DNA of 57,733 nt, from contig SVQO01000015.1 of assembly GCA_015065325.1 (NCBI GenBank), forward strand, positions 1 through 57,733. Reading direction: 5' to 3'. Positions 16,397 to 24,929 of the stretch are shown here, piece by piece. This DNA comes from Oscillospiraceae bacterium. GTDB taxonomy: Bacteria > Bacillota > Clostridia > Oscillospirales > SIG627. How positions within the stretch are numbered: the stretch's first letter is position 1; each line of letters begins with the position of its first letter. The notes under the pieces are model-generated. The model was not told the DNA's origin. It saw only the letters and a list, made by a program, of their open reading frames with translations, and did not search any database. A program made the translations under genes and the position numbers.

Positions 16397-16425
16397 ATTA
16401 TAGCACCGCCCCTTTTCGAACGCAA
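16397..16425 (-). promoter_or_regulatory. Sigma-A promoter of the phosphodiesterase gene
   Basis: Minus strand TTGCGT (16425-16420), 17-bp spacer, TATAAT (16402-16397). Confidence 0.65.
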
Positions 16426-16524
16426 CCCCCGCCGCACAAAAATCGTCCCATTCTTCTCCAAAAAAGCACCCGTACGGGAAGTTCAGCGGGACCGACACGG
16501 ATAAAAACACCGTCTTATACGAAA

Positions 16525-16555
16525 AACTACCCTCGGAACAGATCCGAGGGTAGTT
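16525..16555 (-). terminator. Terminator of the dockerin-ceramidase gene
   Basis: AACTACCCTCGGA and TCCGAGGGTAGTT arms with a 5-base loop, 15 bp past the stop codon. Confidence 0.85.
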
Positions 16556-16569
16556 GGTTTTCTGTTCTG

Positions 16570-18273
16570 TTACGTAAAGAGATTGGATTCGCCGAAGGAG
16601 CTTTCCGCTTTCATTCCGGGAACGTAGCATTCCTTCAAAAGACGGACCATTTCGTCGGCACAGGCGTCCCCGGTATACCGAGTAAAGCGGCTGACGAACA
16701 CTTCGTAGGCGCCGTGAGGAAAGGCGATGGAGGATGGCACGTAACCGAAACTGCCGTTGGTATAGGAGCAAACGAAGGTCATTTTGAAGGGAGAGCCTTC
16801 CCGCACCTGTACCCCGTTGGTATCAAACATTTCGTAAGGTGAGGAAGCGAATCCGATATCCCCAAAGGAGATGGCGTAAAAAGGAAGCTCCACGGTCTCC
16901 CCCAGGGAGGCGCGGGTCATAATGCCTTGTACCTGTCGGTAGCCCGCAAAGCCGTACTGAGCGCAAAGGGCACTGTATTCCTCACTGTCGGTAGCATAGC
17001 CGGAGGAATTCACCACTGCCGCATTTTTGCGGTCCTCGACGGAATCCGGATATACCGTTGCCTCGTATCGGCTGGAAGCAAATTGCAGTTCTCCCACGTT
17101 GACCCGTTCTTCCGACGCCAAACAATCCTTCATGGTGGGAATCAGCCCGTAGGTAGTAGCTTTTATAAAATCGGAGTATTTTCTTTCTCCGGGGATGGCG
17201 GAAGCAAAATTCAAATTCCCCGAAGCTCCGCTGTGATACACGAAGTGACAATCCATCTCCGCTTCCACTTGCTGGCGGAATTCGTGGACGAAGTCTGCGG
17301 AGTACTGCCCTTTATATAAGCCGGTAGCAGAACCGTAGTGGGTCTGATAATTGACCATCACAACGTCTTTTTTGTTCATTCGATCGATGCGAATGGTGCG
17401 CATTTCGTTGTCCGCCTCGGTCTCGTGAGCCGTTGCCGTGCCGCTTGCGGGATTGGTCTTATAGGTTCCGTCAGGCATCAGATAGCGGCGCACGAAGGTA
17501 ATTCCGTCGGTGTGACCCTTGCCTGTGTAAACCCCCTTCACCACGTCCATATCGTCCAGTGCCGCTTGCACCACGACGGGCAACTGATCGCACATCTTCT
17601 GTCTCCACTTGACACCGGCGGCGGTGCCGTTGGAAATGTTGGGAGCAGAATGGGTATGGGTAATATTAAACATGACGTGATCGGCGGGGATTCCGAATTT
17701 TTCCTCGATAATGTCCGTCATCTGTGCAGTAAAGCTTTCGCTGATGTTTCTCAGATCCAAGGAAAACAGAAGCGCCGTGTTCTTGCCGTCGCAAACTGCG
17801 GTACAGGTCATCTGCAAGGGGTCGTGGGCGGAGGTTGCGGTACTGCCGTAGATCTCCATGGAGTCCTCGGGCGTGATATCGCCTCGGGCGTAGCCCACGG
17901 AAAGCAGAGCGGGAGATTCCATCTCGTGCAGAGGATAATACTCGGGGAAGACGGTATGGAACAGGAGATAAATCGCATCGTCCTCATCCACAGCACCGTT
18001 TCCGTCCAGATCTCCTGCCGCCTTGCAGGTCTGGCAATCGCTCGTATGACCGTAATGCTTGCCCAAAGAAAAGCGCTCGGGGAAAAAGACGTAATACAAA
18101 AGGTGAAACGCATCGTCCATATCCACCACGCCGTTTCCGTCCGCATCGCCGATCTCTTTGCATTCTTCACAGCTTTCACCGTGACCGTTGAGGATGGCAA
18201 GGGAGGAGGCTTTCATCGGAATCGCGCCGGTCAAAATTACAAGCGCAAGAAGAAACGAAAGTATTTTTTTCAT
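16570..18273 (-). CDS. Secreted neutral/alkaline ceramidase-family protein with two N-terminal dockerin-like repeats
   Basis: 567 aa. A signal peptide (1-26, MKKILSFLLALVILTGA) is followed by two EF-hand dockerin-like repeats (about 40-72 and 85-118): GDADGNGVVDMDDAFHLLYY and GDLDGNGAVDEDDAIYLLFH, each trailed by FPE-x-[YF]-x-L. Cys pairs (CEEC, CQTC) precede each repeat. The PF04734-like domain starts at about 125 with LSVGYARGDITPE. Metal-ligand motifs are present: THTHSAPN, NYQTHYGS, SSPYEMFDTN and GYVPSSIAFPHGAYE. The expected nucleophile motif (GDxSPN in characterised neutral ceramidases) is replaced by GASGNLNF. It is the only dockerin-tagged member among nine paralogues here and is divergent from a dockerin-bearing BspA-like gene. 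Confidence 0.82.
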   Translation of the reverse strand: MKKILSFLLALVILTGAIPMKASSLAILNGHGESCEECKEIGDADGNGVVDMDDAFHLLYYVFFPERFSLGKHYGHTSDCQTCKAAGDLDGNGAVDEDDAIYLLFHTVFPEYYPLHEMESPALLSVGYARGDITPEDSMEIYGSTATSAHDPLQMTCTAVCDGKNTALLFSLDLRNISESFTAQMTDIIEEKFGIPADHVMFNITHTHSAPNISNGTAAGVKWRQKMCDQLPVVVQAALDDMDVVKGVYTGKGHTDGITFVRRYLMPDGTYKTNPASGTATAHETEADNEMRTIRIDRMNKKDVVMVNYQTHYGSATGLYKGQYSADFVHEFRQQVEAEMDCHFVYHSGASGNLNFASAIPGERKYSDFIKATTYGLIPTMKDCLASEERVNVGELQFASSRYEATVYPDSVEDRKNAAVVNSSGYATDSEEYSALCAQYGFAGYRQVQGIMTRASLGETVELPFYAISFGDIGFASSPYEMFDTNGVQVREGSPFKMTFVCSYTNGSFGYVPSSIAFPHGAYEVFVSRFTRYTGDACADEMVRLLKECYVPGMKAESSFGESNLFT

Positions 18274-18329
18274 TTAACACCTTTTCCTTTTTTCTGAAAA
18301 GTCTCACAATGAATAATCTTATTTGTTTT

Positions 18330-18358
18330 ATTCTATCATTCGCGTCCTCTCTTGTCAA
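18330..18358 (-). promoter_or_regulatory. Sigma-A promoter of the dockerin-ceramidase gene
   Basis: Minus strand TTGACA (18358-18353), 17-bp spacer, TAGAAT (18335-18330). Confidence 0.75.
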
Positions 18359-18383
18359 GAAAACCTTTCTGCTCTTTCCGTGA

Positions 18384-18412
18384 TTGACAAACAATAGAGG
18401 TGGTGGTAAACT
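18384..18412 (+). promoter_or_regulatory. Sigma-A promoter of the BspA-like gene
   Basis: TTGACA (18384-18389), 17-bp spacer, TAAACT (18407-18412). It lies back to back with the divergent promoter 26 bp away, so the two dockerin genes could be co-regulated. Confidence 0.65.
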
Positions 18413-18450
18413 TGTTTTGTCCTTTCATCTTATTACAAGGGAGAAGCATT

Positions 18451-21400
18451 ATGAAAAAGAAAATCATATCCTTGTTTTTGGCATTGGCAACGGTACTGCC
18501 CTTTGTACCCGTTTTTAAGTTGCCTGTTTCTGCCGCAACCAGCGGTATCACCGGCGATTGTACTTGGACGTTAGACGGTACGGTGCTTACCATTTCAGGA
18601 AATGGGCGGATGGGGGATTATAGTGAAGTGAGTCCTTGGGGAACCACAATAACCGAAGTTATCATTGAGGATGGTGTGACCTCCATAGGTAACTCTGTTT
18701 TCCGCTATTTTACCGACATTGAGTCCGTAACGCTGGGAAAAGACGTCAAATCCATCGGTGAAGATGCCTTTTACCATTGCACTTCCCTTGAATTCATCAA
18801 CATCCCCAATAGCGTCACTTCCATCGGCTCCGGTGCCTTTTACGAATGTACTGCTCTTAAAGCGATAGCCCTCGGAAACCGCGTGGAATCTATTGAGGTT
18901 TGCACCTTCACCAACTGCACCTCTCTTGAATCCATCGAAATTCCCGATAGCGTTACCTTCATCGGCACATCTGCCTTTGCCGGTTGCAACAAGCTTAGAA
19001 CGATAACCCTCGGAAGCGGTGTCAAATCCATTGGTGAAGATGCCTTTGCAGAGACCGCTTTTACATTCATCGAAATTCCCGATAGCGTTACCTTCATCGG
19101 TGAGGGTGCCTTTTACTTTTCCGCCATTGAAATAATAAACATCGGAAGCGGTCTCAAATCTATCAGTAATTATGCCTTTCCCTATTGTTCATCCCTGGCC
19201 TCCATTACGGTTTCCGATGAAAATGATACTTATCATTCCGCAGGAAATTGTTTGATTGAAACGAAGAGTAAAACCTTGATTGTTGGAGGGGAGAATGCCA
19301 CAATACCCACTGACGGGTCCGTCACTTCCATAGGCTCTTTTTCCTTTCACTGGCGCCCCCTCAAAGCCATCGACATCCCGAATGACATCACTTCCATCGG
19401 CACAAAAGCTTTTTTCGGTTGCAAAGACCTTACCTCTGTCACGATCCCAAGCAGCGTTACCTCTATCGGATTCGACGCTTTTTATGACACCGCCTGGTTC
19501 AAAAATCAGCCGGATGGGTTGGTCTATGCAGGAAAAGTTGCTTACAAAATAAAAGGGGATTACCCCGAAACAATCGTTCTTCAAGAAGGGACAGTCGGAA
19601 TTGCGGCATACGCCTTTTCCTACTGCGACTCCTTGACCTCCGTTGAGTTGTCCGACGGGTTGATCGAAATCGGAAGCAATGCCTTTGAAGGCTGCACTTC
19701 CCTTGGCTCTATCTCCATCCCTGATGGCGTCACTTCCATCGGCGAGGGTGCCTTTGAAGGCTGCTCCTCCCTTGAATCTATTACGGTTTCCGATGAAAAC
19801 CCATACTATCACAGCGATTTCAATTGTCTCATTGAGACCGAAAGCAAAACTCTGATCTTGGGCTGCAAAAGCTCCGTGATCCCCTCCGACGGTTCCGTCA
19901 CCTCTATTGGCGAGAATGCATTTCACAATTGTTCTTCCATTACCTCCATCAACATTCCGAATGGCGTCACTTCCATCGGCGCTTCTGCTTTTTACGGTTG
20001 CAAGGGCCTTACCTCTGTCACGATCCCAAGCAGTGTTACCTTCATCAGCGAGTATGCCTTTTGTGGTTGCACGGGACTTACTGCCGTGCATATCAGCGAC
20101 TTGAAGCCCTGGTGTGAAATTGTTTTTTCTAATGACTACTCCAATCCTCTGCGCTATGCAGAAAATCTATATGTAAACGGAGAGCAATTAATGGGGACGC
20201 TCGTTTTCCCAAAAGAGCTCACAAAGGTTCGGGATTATACCTTTCAAGGTTGCACCTCCTTTACCGGCGTCGAGATTCACGACAAAGTAACCGAAATCGA
20301 AAAGAAGTCCTTTTACAATTGTTCTTCCATTACCTCCATCAATATTCCGAATAGCATCACAACCATCGGCATTTCTGCCTTTGAAGGTTGCACGGGACTT
20401 ACTGCCGTGCATATCAGCGACTTGAAGCCCTGGTGTGAAATTGTTTTTTTAAATGACTACTCCAACCCTCTGCGCTATGCAGAAAATCTATATGTAAACG
20501 GAGAGCAATTAATGGGAACGCTCGTTTTCCCAAAAGAGCTCACGAAGATTCGGGATTATACCTTTCAAGGTTGCACCTCCTTTACCAGTGTCGAGATTCA
20601 CGACAAAGTAACCGAAATCGGAACGTTCGCCTTTAACGAATGCCGCCTGACCGATTTTGTTATTCCCGGAAGTGTGAAAACAATTAATTGGGGCGCATTT
20701 TCACAAAATTTCAAACTCAAATCCGTTACCATTGAAAAGGGCGTCGAAGTCATCGATTACGGTGTTTTTTTTAATTGCACCTTTGAATCCATCACTCTTC
20801 CCGACAGCGTCACAACCATCGGCACTTCTGCCTTTGAAGGTTGCACCTCCCTTAAATCCATCATCATCCCCGACAGTGTCACTTCCATCGGCTCCTGTGC
20901 CTTTTCCCATTGCTACGCCCTTAAATCCATCATCATCCCCGACAGCGTTATTTTTATCGATGGCAATACTTTCGAGTACTGCTATAGTCTCGAATCCGTC
21001 TCCTTTTCCAATAGTATTATCTCCATCGACAGATATGCTTTTTCCCAATGCGGAAGCTTGACTAACGTGTGGTTCGAGGGCACCCCAGAAAAGAAAGCAG
21101 AGCTTTCCATTGAATTCGGTAACGATTCTTTGCTCAATGCCACTTGGCATTATGTTGACGGGGACTGTGATGAAGAATGCAACGAATGCAAAGCAAATCG
21201 AAAGGGGCTTGCCCCTCACACCTACGACAATGCGGAAGATATGAATTGTAACGTGTGCAATGCTCTGAAATACACCCCAGGCGACCTGGACGGTGTAGTA
21301 GGAGTTACCTCGGACGATGCTATCTATCTTCTTTTTGCCATCAATTTCCCGGACTCCTACCCCACGACCCAGCCCTGCGACTTTGACGGAAGCGGCGAAG

Positions 21401-21468
21401 TGACTACCGACGACGCGATTCATCTTTTGTTTCACATCAACTTCTCCGACTCCTACCCCCTGCATTAA
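18451..21468 (+). CDS. BspA-like leucine-rich-repeat surface protein with dockerin-like tail
   Basis: 1005 aa from the ATG at 18451 after AAGGGAG; an upstream in-frame start lacks a site. Signal peptide (1-28), then the usual BspA cap (GDCTWTLDGTVLTISGNG), then about 35 LRR_5 repeats of the pattern I-P-x-S-V-T-S-I-G-x-x-A-F-x-G-C-x-x-L. Near residue 920 a Cys-rich linker (DCDEECNECKANR ... CNVC) leads to a pair of dockerin-like EF-hands: DLDGVVGVTSDDAIYLLFA, which lacks the usual Asn/Asp at loop position 5, and DFDGSGEVTTDDAIHLLFH, which is canonical. Such proteins act as adhesins or carbohydrate/protein binders at the cell surface. A 107-residue segment is duplicated internally. Confidence 0.88.
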   Translation: MKKKIISLFLALATVLPFVPVFKLPVSAATSGITGDCTWTLDGTVLTISGNGRMGDYSEVSPWGTTITEVIIEDGVTSIGNSVFRYFTDIESVTLGKDVKSIGEDAFYHCTSLEFINIPNSVTSIGSGAFYECTALKAIALGNRVESIEVCTFTNCTSLESIEIPDSVTFIGTSAFAGCNKLRTITLGSGVKSIGEDAFAETAFTFIEIPDSVTFIGEGAFYFSAIEIINIGSGLKSISNYAFPYCSSLASITVSDENDTYHSAGNCLIETKSKTLIVGGENATIPTDGSVTSIGSFSFHWRPLKAIDIPNDITSIGTKAFFGCKDLTSVTIPSSVTSIGFDAFYDTAWFKNQPDGLVYAGKVAYKIKGDYPETIVLQEGTVGIAAYAFSYCDSLTSVELSDGLIEIGSNAFEGCTSLGSISIPDGVTSIGEGAFEGCSSLESITVSDENPYYHSDFNCLIETESKTLILGCKSSVIPSDGSVTSIGENAFHNCSSITSINIPNGVTSIGASAFYGCKGLTSVTIPSSVTFISEYAFCGCTGLTAVHISDLKPWCEIVFSNDYSNPLRYAENLYVNGEQLMGTLVFPKELTKVRDYTFQGCTSFTGVEIHDKVTEIEKKSFYNCSSITSINIPNSITTIGISAFEGCTGLTAVHISDLKPWCEIVFLNDYSNPLRYAENLYVNGEQLMGTLVFPKELTKIRDYTFQGCTSFTSVEIHDKVTEIGTFAFNECRLTDFVIPGSVKTINWGAFSQNFKLKSVTIEKGVEVIDYGVFFNCTFESITLPDSVTTIGTSAFEGCTSLKSIIIPDSVTSIGSCAFSHCYALKSIIIPDSVIFIDGNTFEYCYSLESVSFSNSIISIDRYAFSQCGSLTNVWFEGTPEKKAELSIEFGNDSLLNATWHYVDGDCDEECNECKANRKGLAPHTYDNAEDMNCNVCNALKYTPGDLDGVVGVTSDDAIYLLFAINFPDSYPTTQPCDFDGSGEVTTDDAIHLLFHINFSDSYPLH
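20071..20627 (+). repeat. Intragenic 321-bp tandem duplication in the BspA-like gene
   Basis: Nearly identical DNA starting ACGGGACTTACTGCCGTGCA occurs at 20071 and 20392, a 321-bp period equal to 107 codons. Both copies encode the DLKPWCEIVF and NLYVNGEQLMGTLVFPKELT blocks. The reading frame is kept. Confidence 0.88.
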
Positions 21469-21491
21469 GCGAAAAAATCAAGATCAAACTC

Positions 21492-21520
21492 AAAAGGAGA
21501 GGGGAAACCCTTCTCCTTTT
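21492..21520 (+). terminator. Terminator of the BspA-like gene
   Basis: AAAAGGAGAGGG and CCCTTCTCCTTTT arms with a short loop, 23 bp past the stop codon. Confidence 0.82.
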
Positions 21521-21560
21521 CCGATTCTTGGCAAACGGCAAACCGCATCGGAATTTTTTC

Positions 21561-21589
21561 TTTACAATCTCCCTTTTTTGGGGTATACT
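21561..21589 (+). promoter_or_regulatory. Sigma-A promoter of the SGNH-like lipoprotein gene
   Basis: TTTACA (21561-21566), 17-bp spacer, TATACT (21584-21589). Confidence 0.7.
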
Positions 21590-21621
21590 GGATCAAACCA
21601 TTTCACTTGTAGGAGACGACG

Positions 21622-22710
21622 ATGAAACGAATTCTTGCATTGGCTTTGACCCTTGCCCTTACCCTGCCCCTCGTTTCCTGCGCCGAGAGTCTTGAGCCCC
21701 CGCCGCAGACAACAAAAATCACCGAATCTCAAACCACCGTAAAAAACGAAGAAGAAAAGGAGCCCGAAACCGTGAAAACCGAAGGAACCGAACCCGCAGA
21801 CGATTACACTCCCCCCGTAGATTCCGAATCCGTTGCGCATCCTCTGGACGGCAAAAAGTTTATCTTTATCGGCAACTCCTACACCTTCTACGGCAAATGC
21901 GTGCTGGAAAAGAAAACCACCGTTCAAAGTCAGGCAGAGCGCAGTAACGACCACGGATATTTTTACCAGATCGCCAAGGAAAACGGCGCCGATATCCAGG
22001 TTACCAACTGGACCTATGGCAACCACTGCCTGGAGGACACCTTCGGCGGCAACTGTGCGGCTAACCGCGGCTGTGACGGGCACGACCACACCAAGGATCT
22101 CACCGACCGCTATTTCGACTACGTGATGTTCCAGGAAAGCAGTCTGCGCATCGGCGGCTTTCTCAATTCGGTGGATACCTTGATGGCACTGTTCCGCAAG
22201 GCAAATCCCAACGTAAAATTTTTCTGTCTGGTTCCCCTGCGCCTTTACGAATTTCAATCGAGCCACCCCGATTGCAAAATGGTCCTTGAAAATTTAAAGA
22301 CCGTAGAGGGTCTCGGCGTTACCGTGGTGGATTGGGGCGGCCTCGTCTATGACGTGTACAACGGAACCACGGCAGTTCCCGGCAGTGAAATGACCTATAA
22401 CCGTCACAGCTTCGTGATCTCAAAAAGCGCCTCTGACGGCCACCACCAAAATATGCTTGCCGGCTACATTACCGCGCTGATGACCTGGTGCGCCCTTACG
22501 GGTGACTCCGCCGTGGGTCAGGAATACCGCTTCACCGGAGATCCGTCGGTCAATCCCGCCTTTGACTTTGCCAAGTACAAAGCAAGCTATTACAACTACG
22601 GAAACGTGACCACAAACTTCGACAAAGCGCTCCAAAGCAAGACCGAGGTCCTCGGCTTCCAGCAGCTCATCGACAAATACCTGACCGAAAAAGCCTACCG
22701 CAACTATTAA
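21622..22710 (+). CDS. SGNH-hydrolase-like lipoprotein
   Basis: 362 aa, start after TAGGAGACG. Lipoprotein signal with lipobox LVSC (Cys 20), then ESLEPPPQTTK and an acidic Ser/Thr/Glu/Lys linker to about 75. The catalytic domain begins with FIFIGNSYTFYGK, the altered GDSL block seen in DUF4886-type SGNH proteins, followed by NWTYGNHCLEDTF and YFDYVMFQESS. ASDGHHQNMLAGY near residue 275 supplies an Asp and His pair. It should be anchored outside the membrane as an esterase or deacylase. The same SL-x-PPPQ start is found in the lipoprotein at 24930-25835. Confidence 0.78.
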   Translation: MKRILALALTLALTLPLVSCAESLEPPPQTTKITESQTTVKNEEEKEPETVKTEGTEPADDYTPPVDSESVAHPLDGKKFIFIGNSYTFYGKCVLEKKTTVQSQAERSNDHGYFYQIAKENGADIQVTNWTYGNHCLEDTFGGNCAANRGCDGHDHTKDLTDRYFDYVMFQESSLRIGGFLNSVDTLMALFRKANPNVKFFCLVPLRLYEFQSSHPDCKMVLENLKTVEGLGVTVVDWGGLVYDVYNGTTAVPGSEMTYNRHSFVISKSASDGHHQNMLAGYITALMTWCALTGDSAVGQEYRFTGDPSVNPAFDFAKYKASYYNYGNVTTNFDKALQSKTEVLGFQQLIDKYLTEKAYRNY

Positions 22711-22713
22711 CCC

Positions 22714-22748
22714 AAAAGGAGAGGGTATTTCCCTCTCCTTTTCTTTTT
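22714..22748 (+). terminator. Terminator of the SGNH-like lipoprotein gene
   Basis: AAAAGGAGAGGG and CCCTCTCCTTTT arms with a TATTT loop and a T run. Confidence 0.88.
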
Positions 22749-22755
22749 ACATTCG

Positions 22756-22784
22756 TTGACAAATTGTGAATGCTGTGCTATCTT
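22756..22784 (+). promoter_or_regulatory. Promoter of the small membrane protein gene
   Basis: TTGACA (22756-22761), 17-bp spacer, TATCTT (22779-22784). Confidence 0.7.
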
Positions 22785-22823
22785 GGTTTTAGCAAAAATC
22801 AAGATTTTACAAAGGAGAACAAT

Positions 22824-23465
22824 ATGGGTTTCCAATCGAGATATCGACGCAAAACAAAAAAAGATAGTTCTGATAAAAATAATACAACCATTCTACCTTT
22901 TTGGGGTTTTTCCTATAATAAGGATCATTCCTATTCCCACGGAACCGTATATACAACCGATTCAATGGGAAGACCCAAAGAATTGCACGGACTGGATGCA
23001 AACTATTATGAAGAGTTTGTGAGAACAACAGAATCTCCTAGCAAGGAGCTGGAAAGTCAATTTTCCCAACTTTTGTTCAAAAAATACAAAGATATTTGGG
23101 ATACTCCCTACATTTATCCCTCTATTGAATCTTATTACAAAAGCACCCTCAGTTCAAAAGTCGGTAATTTTTTTCTCATTGGTGCGCTGATTTCCGCAAT
23201 ACCGGCCATCTATTTTCTGTTCAAGGTGATGGTAGGTCCGTTTTGGATCACCGCTTTAATCTGTCTTGTTTGTCTCGGTATAGGAGGATTCGTTTCTGAA
23301 AAAGAAGTCGAAAAGAAGTATGCTGAAAAGCCATTCCTTCATCTCGAAACGGCAGAAAAAGAAAAACTTTGGGACGACTATCTGCGAACCATGACGTCAG
23401 CATACGGTGATGAAATGGGAAAAATTTTGCAAGAGGCTGCAATAAAGAAAAAGGGAAAATACTAA
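22824..23465 (+). CDS. Hypothetical membrane protein with two transmembrane helices
   Basis: 213 aa, ATG 7 bp after AAAGGAG. Not recognised. A basic, polar N-terminus (MGFQSRYRRKTKKDSSDK) leads into a hydrophilic region to about 110. Two adjacent hydrophobic helices follow (about 118-135, VGNFFLIGALISAIPAIYFL, and 140-160, FWITALICLVCLGIGGF), then a charged C-terminal tail of about 50 residues. A hairpin topology with both ends in the cytosol is likely from the Lys/Arg distribution. It has its own promoter and terminator. AT content is higher than in the neighbours. Confidence 0.7.
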   Translation: MGFQSRYRRKTKKDSSDKNNTTILPFWGFSYNKDHSYSHGTVYTTDSMGRPKELHGLDANYYEEFVRTTESPSKELESQFSQLLFKKYKDIWDTPYIYPSIESYYKSTLSSKVGNFFLIGALISAIPAIYFLFKVMVGPFWITALICLVCLGIGGFVSEKEVEKKYAEKPFLHLETAEKEKLWDDYLRTMTSAYGDEMGKILQEAAIKKKGKY

Positions 23466-23474
23466 TACCAAAGC

Positions 23475-23503
23475 AAAAGGAGAGCTCCCCCCTCTCCTTT
23501 TTT
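23475..23503 (+). terminator. Terminator of the small membrane protein gene
   Basis: AAAAGGAGAG and CTCTCCTTTTTT arms around a CTCCCCC loop. Confidence 0.8.
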
Positions 23504-23517
23504 CCGAATATAAGAAA

Positions 23518-23550
23518 AGGCCGCGCGGCAAATACTGCCGTGCGGTCTTT
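23518..23550 (-). terminator. Terminator of the glycosyltransferase gene
   Basis: GC-rich arms GGCCGCGCGGCA and TGCCGTGCGGTC with an AATAC loop, flanked by A and T runs, just past the stop codon at 23555. Confidence 0.82.
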
Positions 23551-23554
23551 GTTT

Positions 23555-24715
23555 TTACCGTTTCTTTTCGGTAACGGACTCGTATATATTTTCAATTTTC
23601 TCCGCGAAGCTGCTTTTATCAAAGCCGTCCGCGATCTCCTTGCTTTGCGCGCGGGCGGTGTGACACCATTCGGGATTGCTTAAAATGGTATCCAAAAACT
23701 CGCAGAATTCCTGCTCCGCCTCAAACTCGTATCCGTTTTTCCCCGCCACCAGAACTCCGTTCAGGCAGGGGTCGCGCCTGCAAAGCAGGGGCAAGCCGTT
23801 GGCTGCCGCTTCCACGTAGGTCAGACCTTGCGTTTCGCTGGTGGATGCACTGACGAAAACGTCCCCCAGCTGATAATACTTATGCACCTCCGAGGGGTCC
23901 ACCATACCGGTAAAGATCACGCGGCGGGAGATCCCCAACTCACGCGCCTGCTCCTCCAGCTCTTTTCTCGCGGGACCGTCGCCGACGATCAGCATGGTCA
24001 GCTTGGGATTTTGGGAAAGCGCAATGGCAAACATTTCAAGCAGCTCCGAAAGCTTCTTTTCCGTGCCCAACCGTCCCAGATTTAAAAGCACGGTATGATC
24101 CTCGGGAATGCCCAAAGCATCGCGCCGTGCCTTGCGCTCCTCCTCCGAGATCCGCTCCTTGTGCTGCTCCAGGGCAATTCCGCTGGGAACCACGTAGATC
24201 GGGTTGCAAACGCCGTACTTTTTCAGCACGTTTTCCACCTTTTGGGTAGGTGCCACCACCGCCTCCGCTTTGCGCAGACGGAATTTGGAAAGCTTCCCCA
24301 CGAAGTAAGCGCCGATCTTCGGACGCAGAAATACGTACGTCACGTACTGCTCGTACAGGGTGTGATAGGTATGGACGATGGGAGCGCCCGCCTTGCGGGA
24401 AATATAGCCGGCAAACTGGTAGCTGAAAAACTCGCACTGGCTGTGGACCACGTCCGGCTTCCACTCGATCAGCTCACGGATATAGCGGTGACGGTGATAG
24501 GAAATGGGCATCCGCACGTCCGGATACACCGCCCCCAACGGCAAGGACTTGATATAGTAAATATTCCCGTCCTGATGGCTTTTCAGCTTCTCGGAAACCG
24601 TCAGCACGCGAACCTCGTGCCCCTTCTTTTCCAGCTCCTCCATCAGATTTCGAACCGAGGTAACCACCCCGTTGGTATTGGTTTTGTACAGGTCTGTGGT
24701 AATCAGCACCTTCAT
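23555..24715 (-). CDS. GT4 family glycosyltransferase, diacylglycerol glucosyltransferase-like
   Basis: 386 aa. GT-B fold: N-terminal LITTDLYKTNTNGVVTSVRNL, acceptor side PDVVHSQCEFF and HTYHTLYEQYVTY, then the donor half with NLGRLGTEKKLSELLEMF, IVGDGPARKELE and the retaining-GT4 Glu motif SASTSETQGLTYVEAAANGLP (about 300-320). The pattern is that of Firmicute 1,2-diacylglycerol 3-glucosyltransferases, which make membrane glycolipids from UDP-glucose at the inner membrane face. That specificity is inferred from similarity of motifs only. It is monocistronic. Confidence 0.85.
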   Translation of the reverse strand: MKVLITTDLYKTNTNGVVTSVRNLMEELEKKGHEVRVLTVSEKLKSHQDGNIYYIKSLPLGAVYPDVRMPISYHRHRYIRELIEWKPDVVHSQCEFFSYQFAGYISRKAGAPIVHTYHTLYEQYVTYVFLRPKIGAYFVGKLSKFRLRKAEAVVAPTQKVENVLKKYGVCNPIYVVPSGIALEQHKERISEEERKARRDALGIPEDHTVLLNLGRLGTEKKLSELLEMFAIALSQNPKLTMLIVGDGPARKELEEQARELGISRRVIFTGMVDPSEVHKYYQLGDVFVSASTSETQGLTYVEAAANGLPLLCRRDPCLNGVLVAGKNGYEFEAEQEFCEFLDTILSNPEWCHTARAQSKEIADGFDKSSFAEKIENIYESVTEKKR

Positions 24716-24929
24716 AGAAAAACCCCGTTCTTTCTTTAATGCCTAAAAAATAAACCTTCGGTTTTACGTCATTTCTCGACAAGTATAGCAAAAAAACGCG
24801 TTTTTGTAAAGAGTTTTTCCCGAACCTCCGCCATCGAGGACGTTTTCCCGAAAAGTTTTCTCTTTCTCTTTGTTTTTTTAAGAAGTTGTGCTAAAATAGA
24901 CGAAAGATCTTCGTTCAAAGGAGTTTCCT

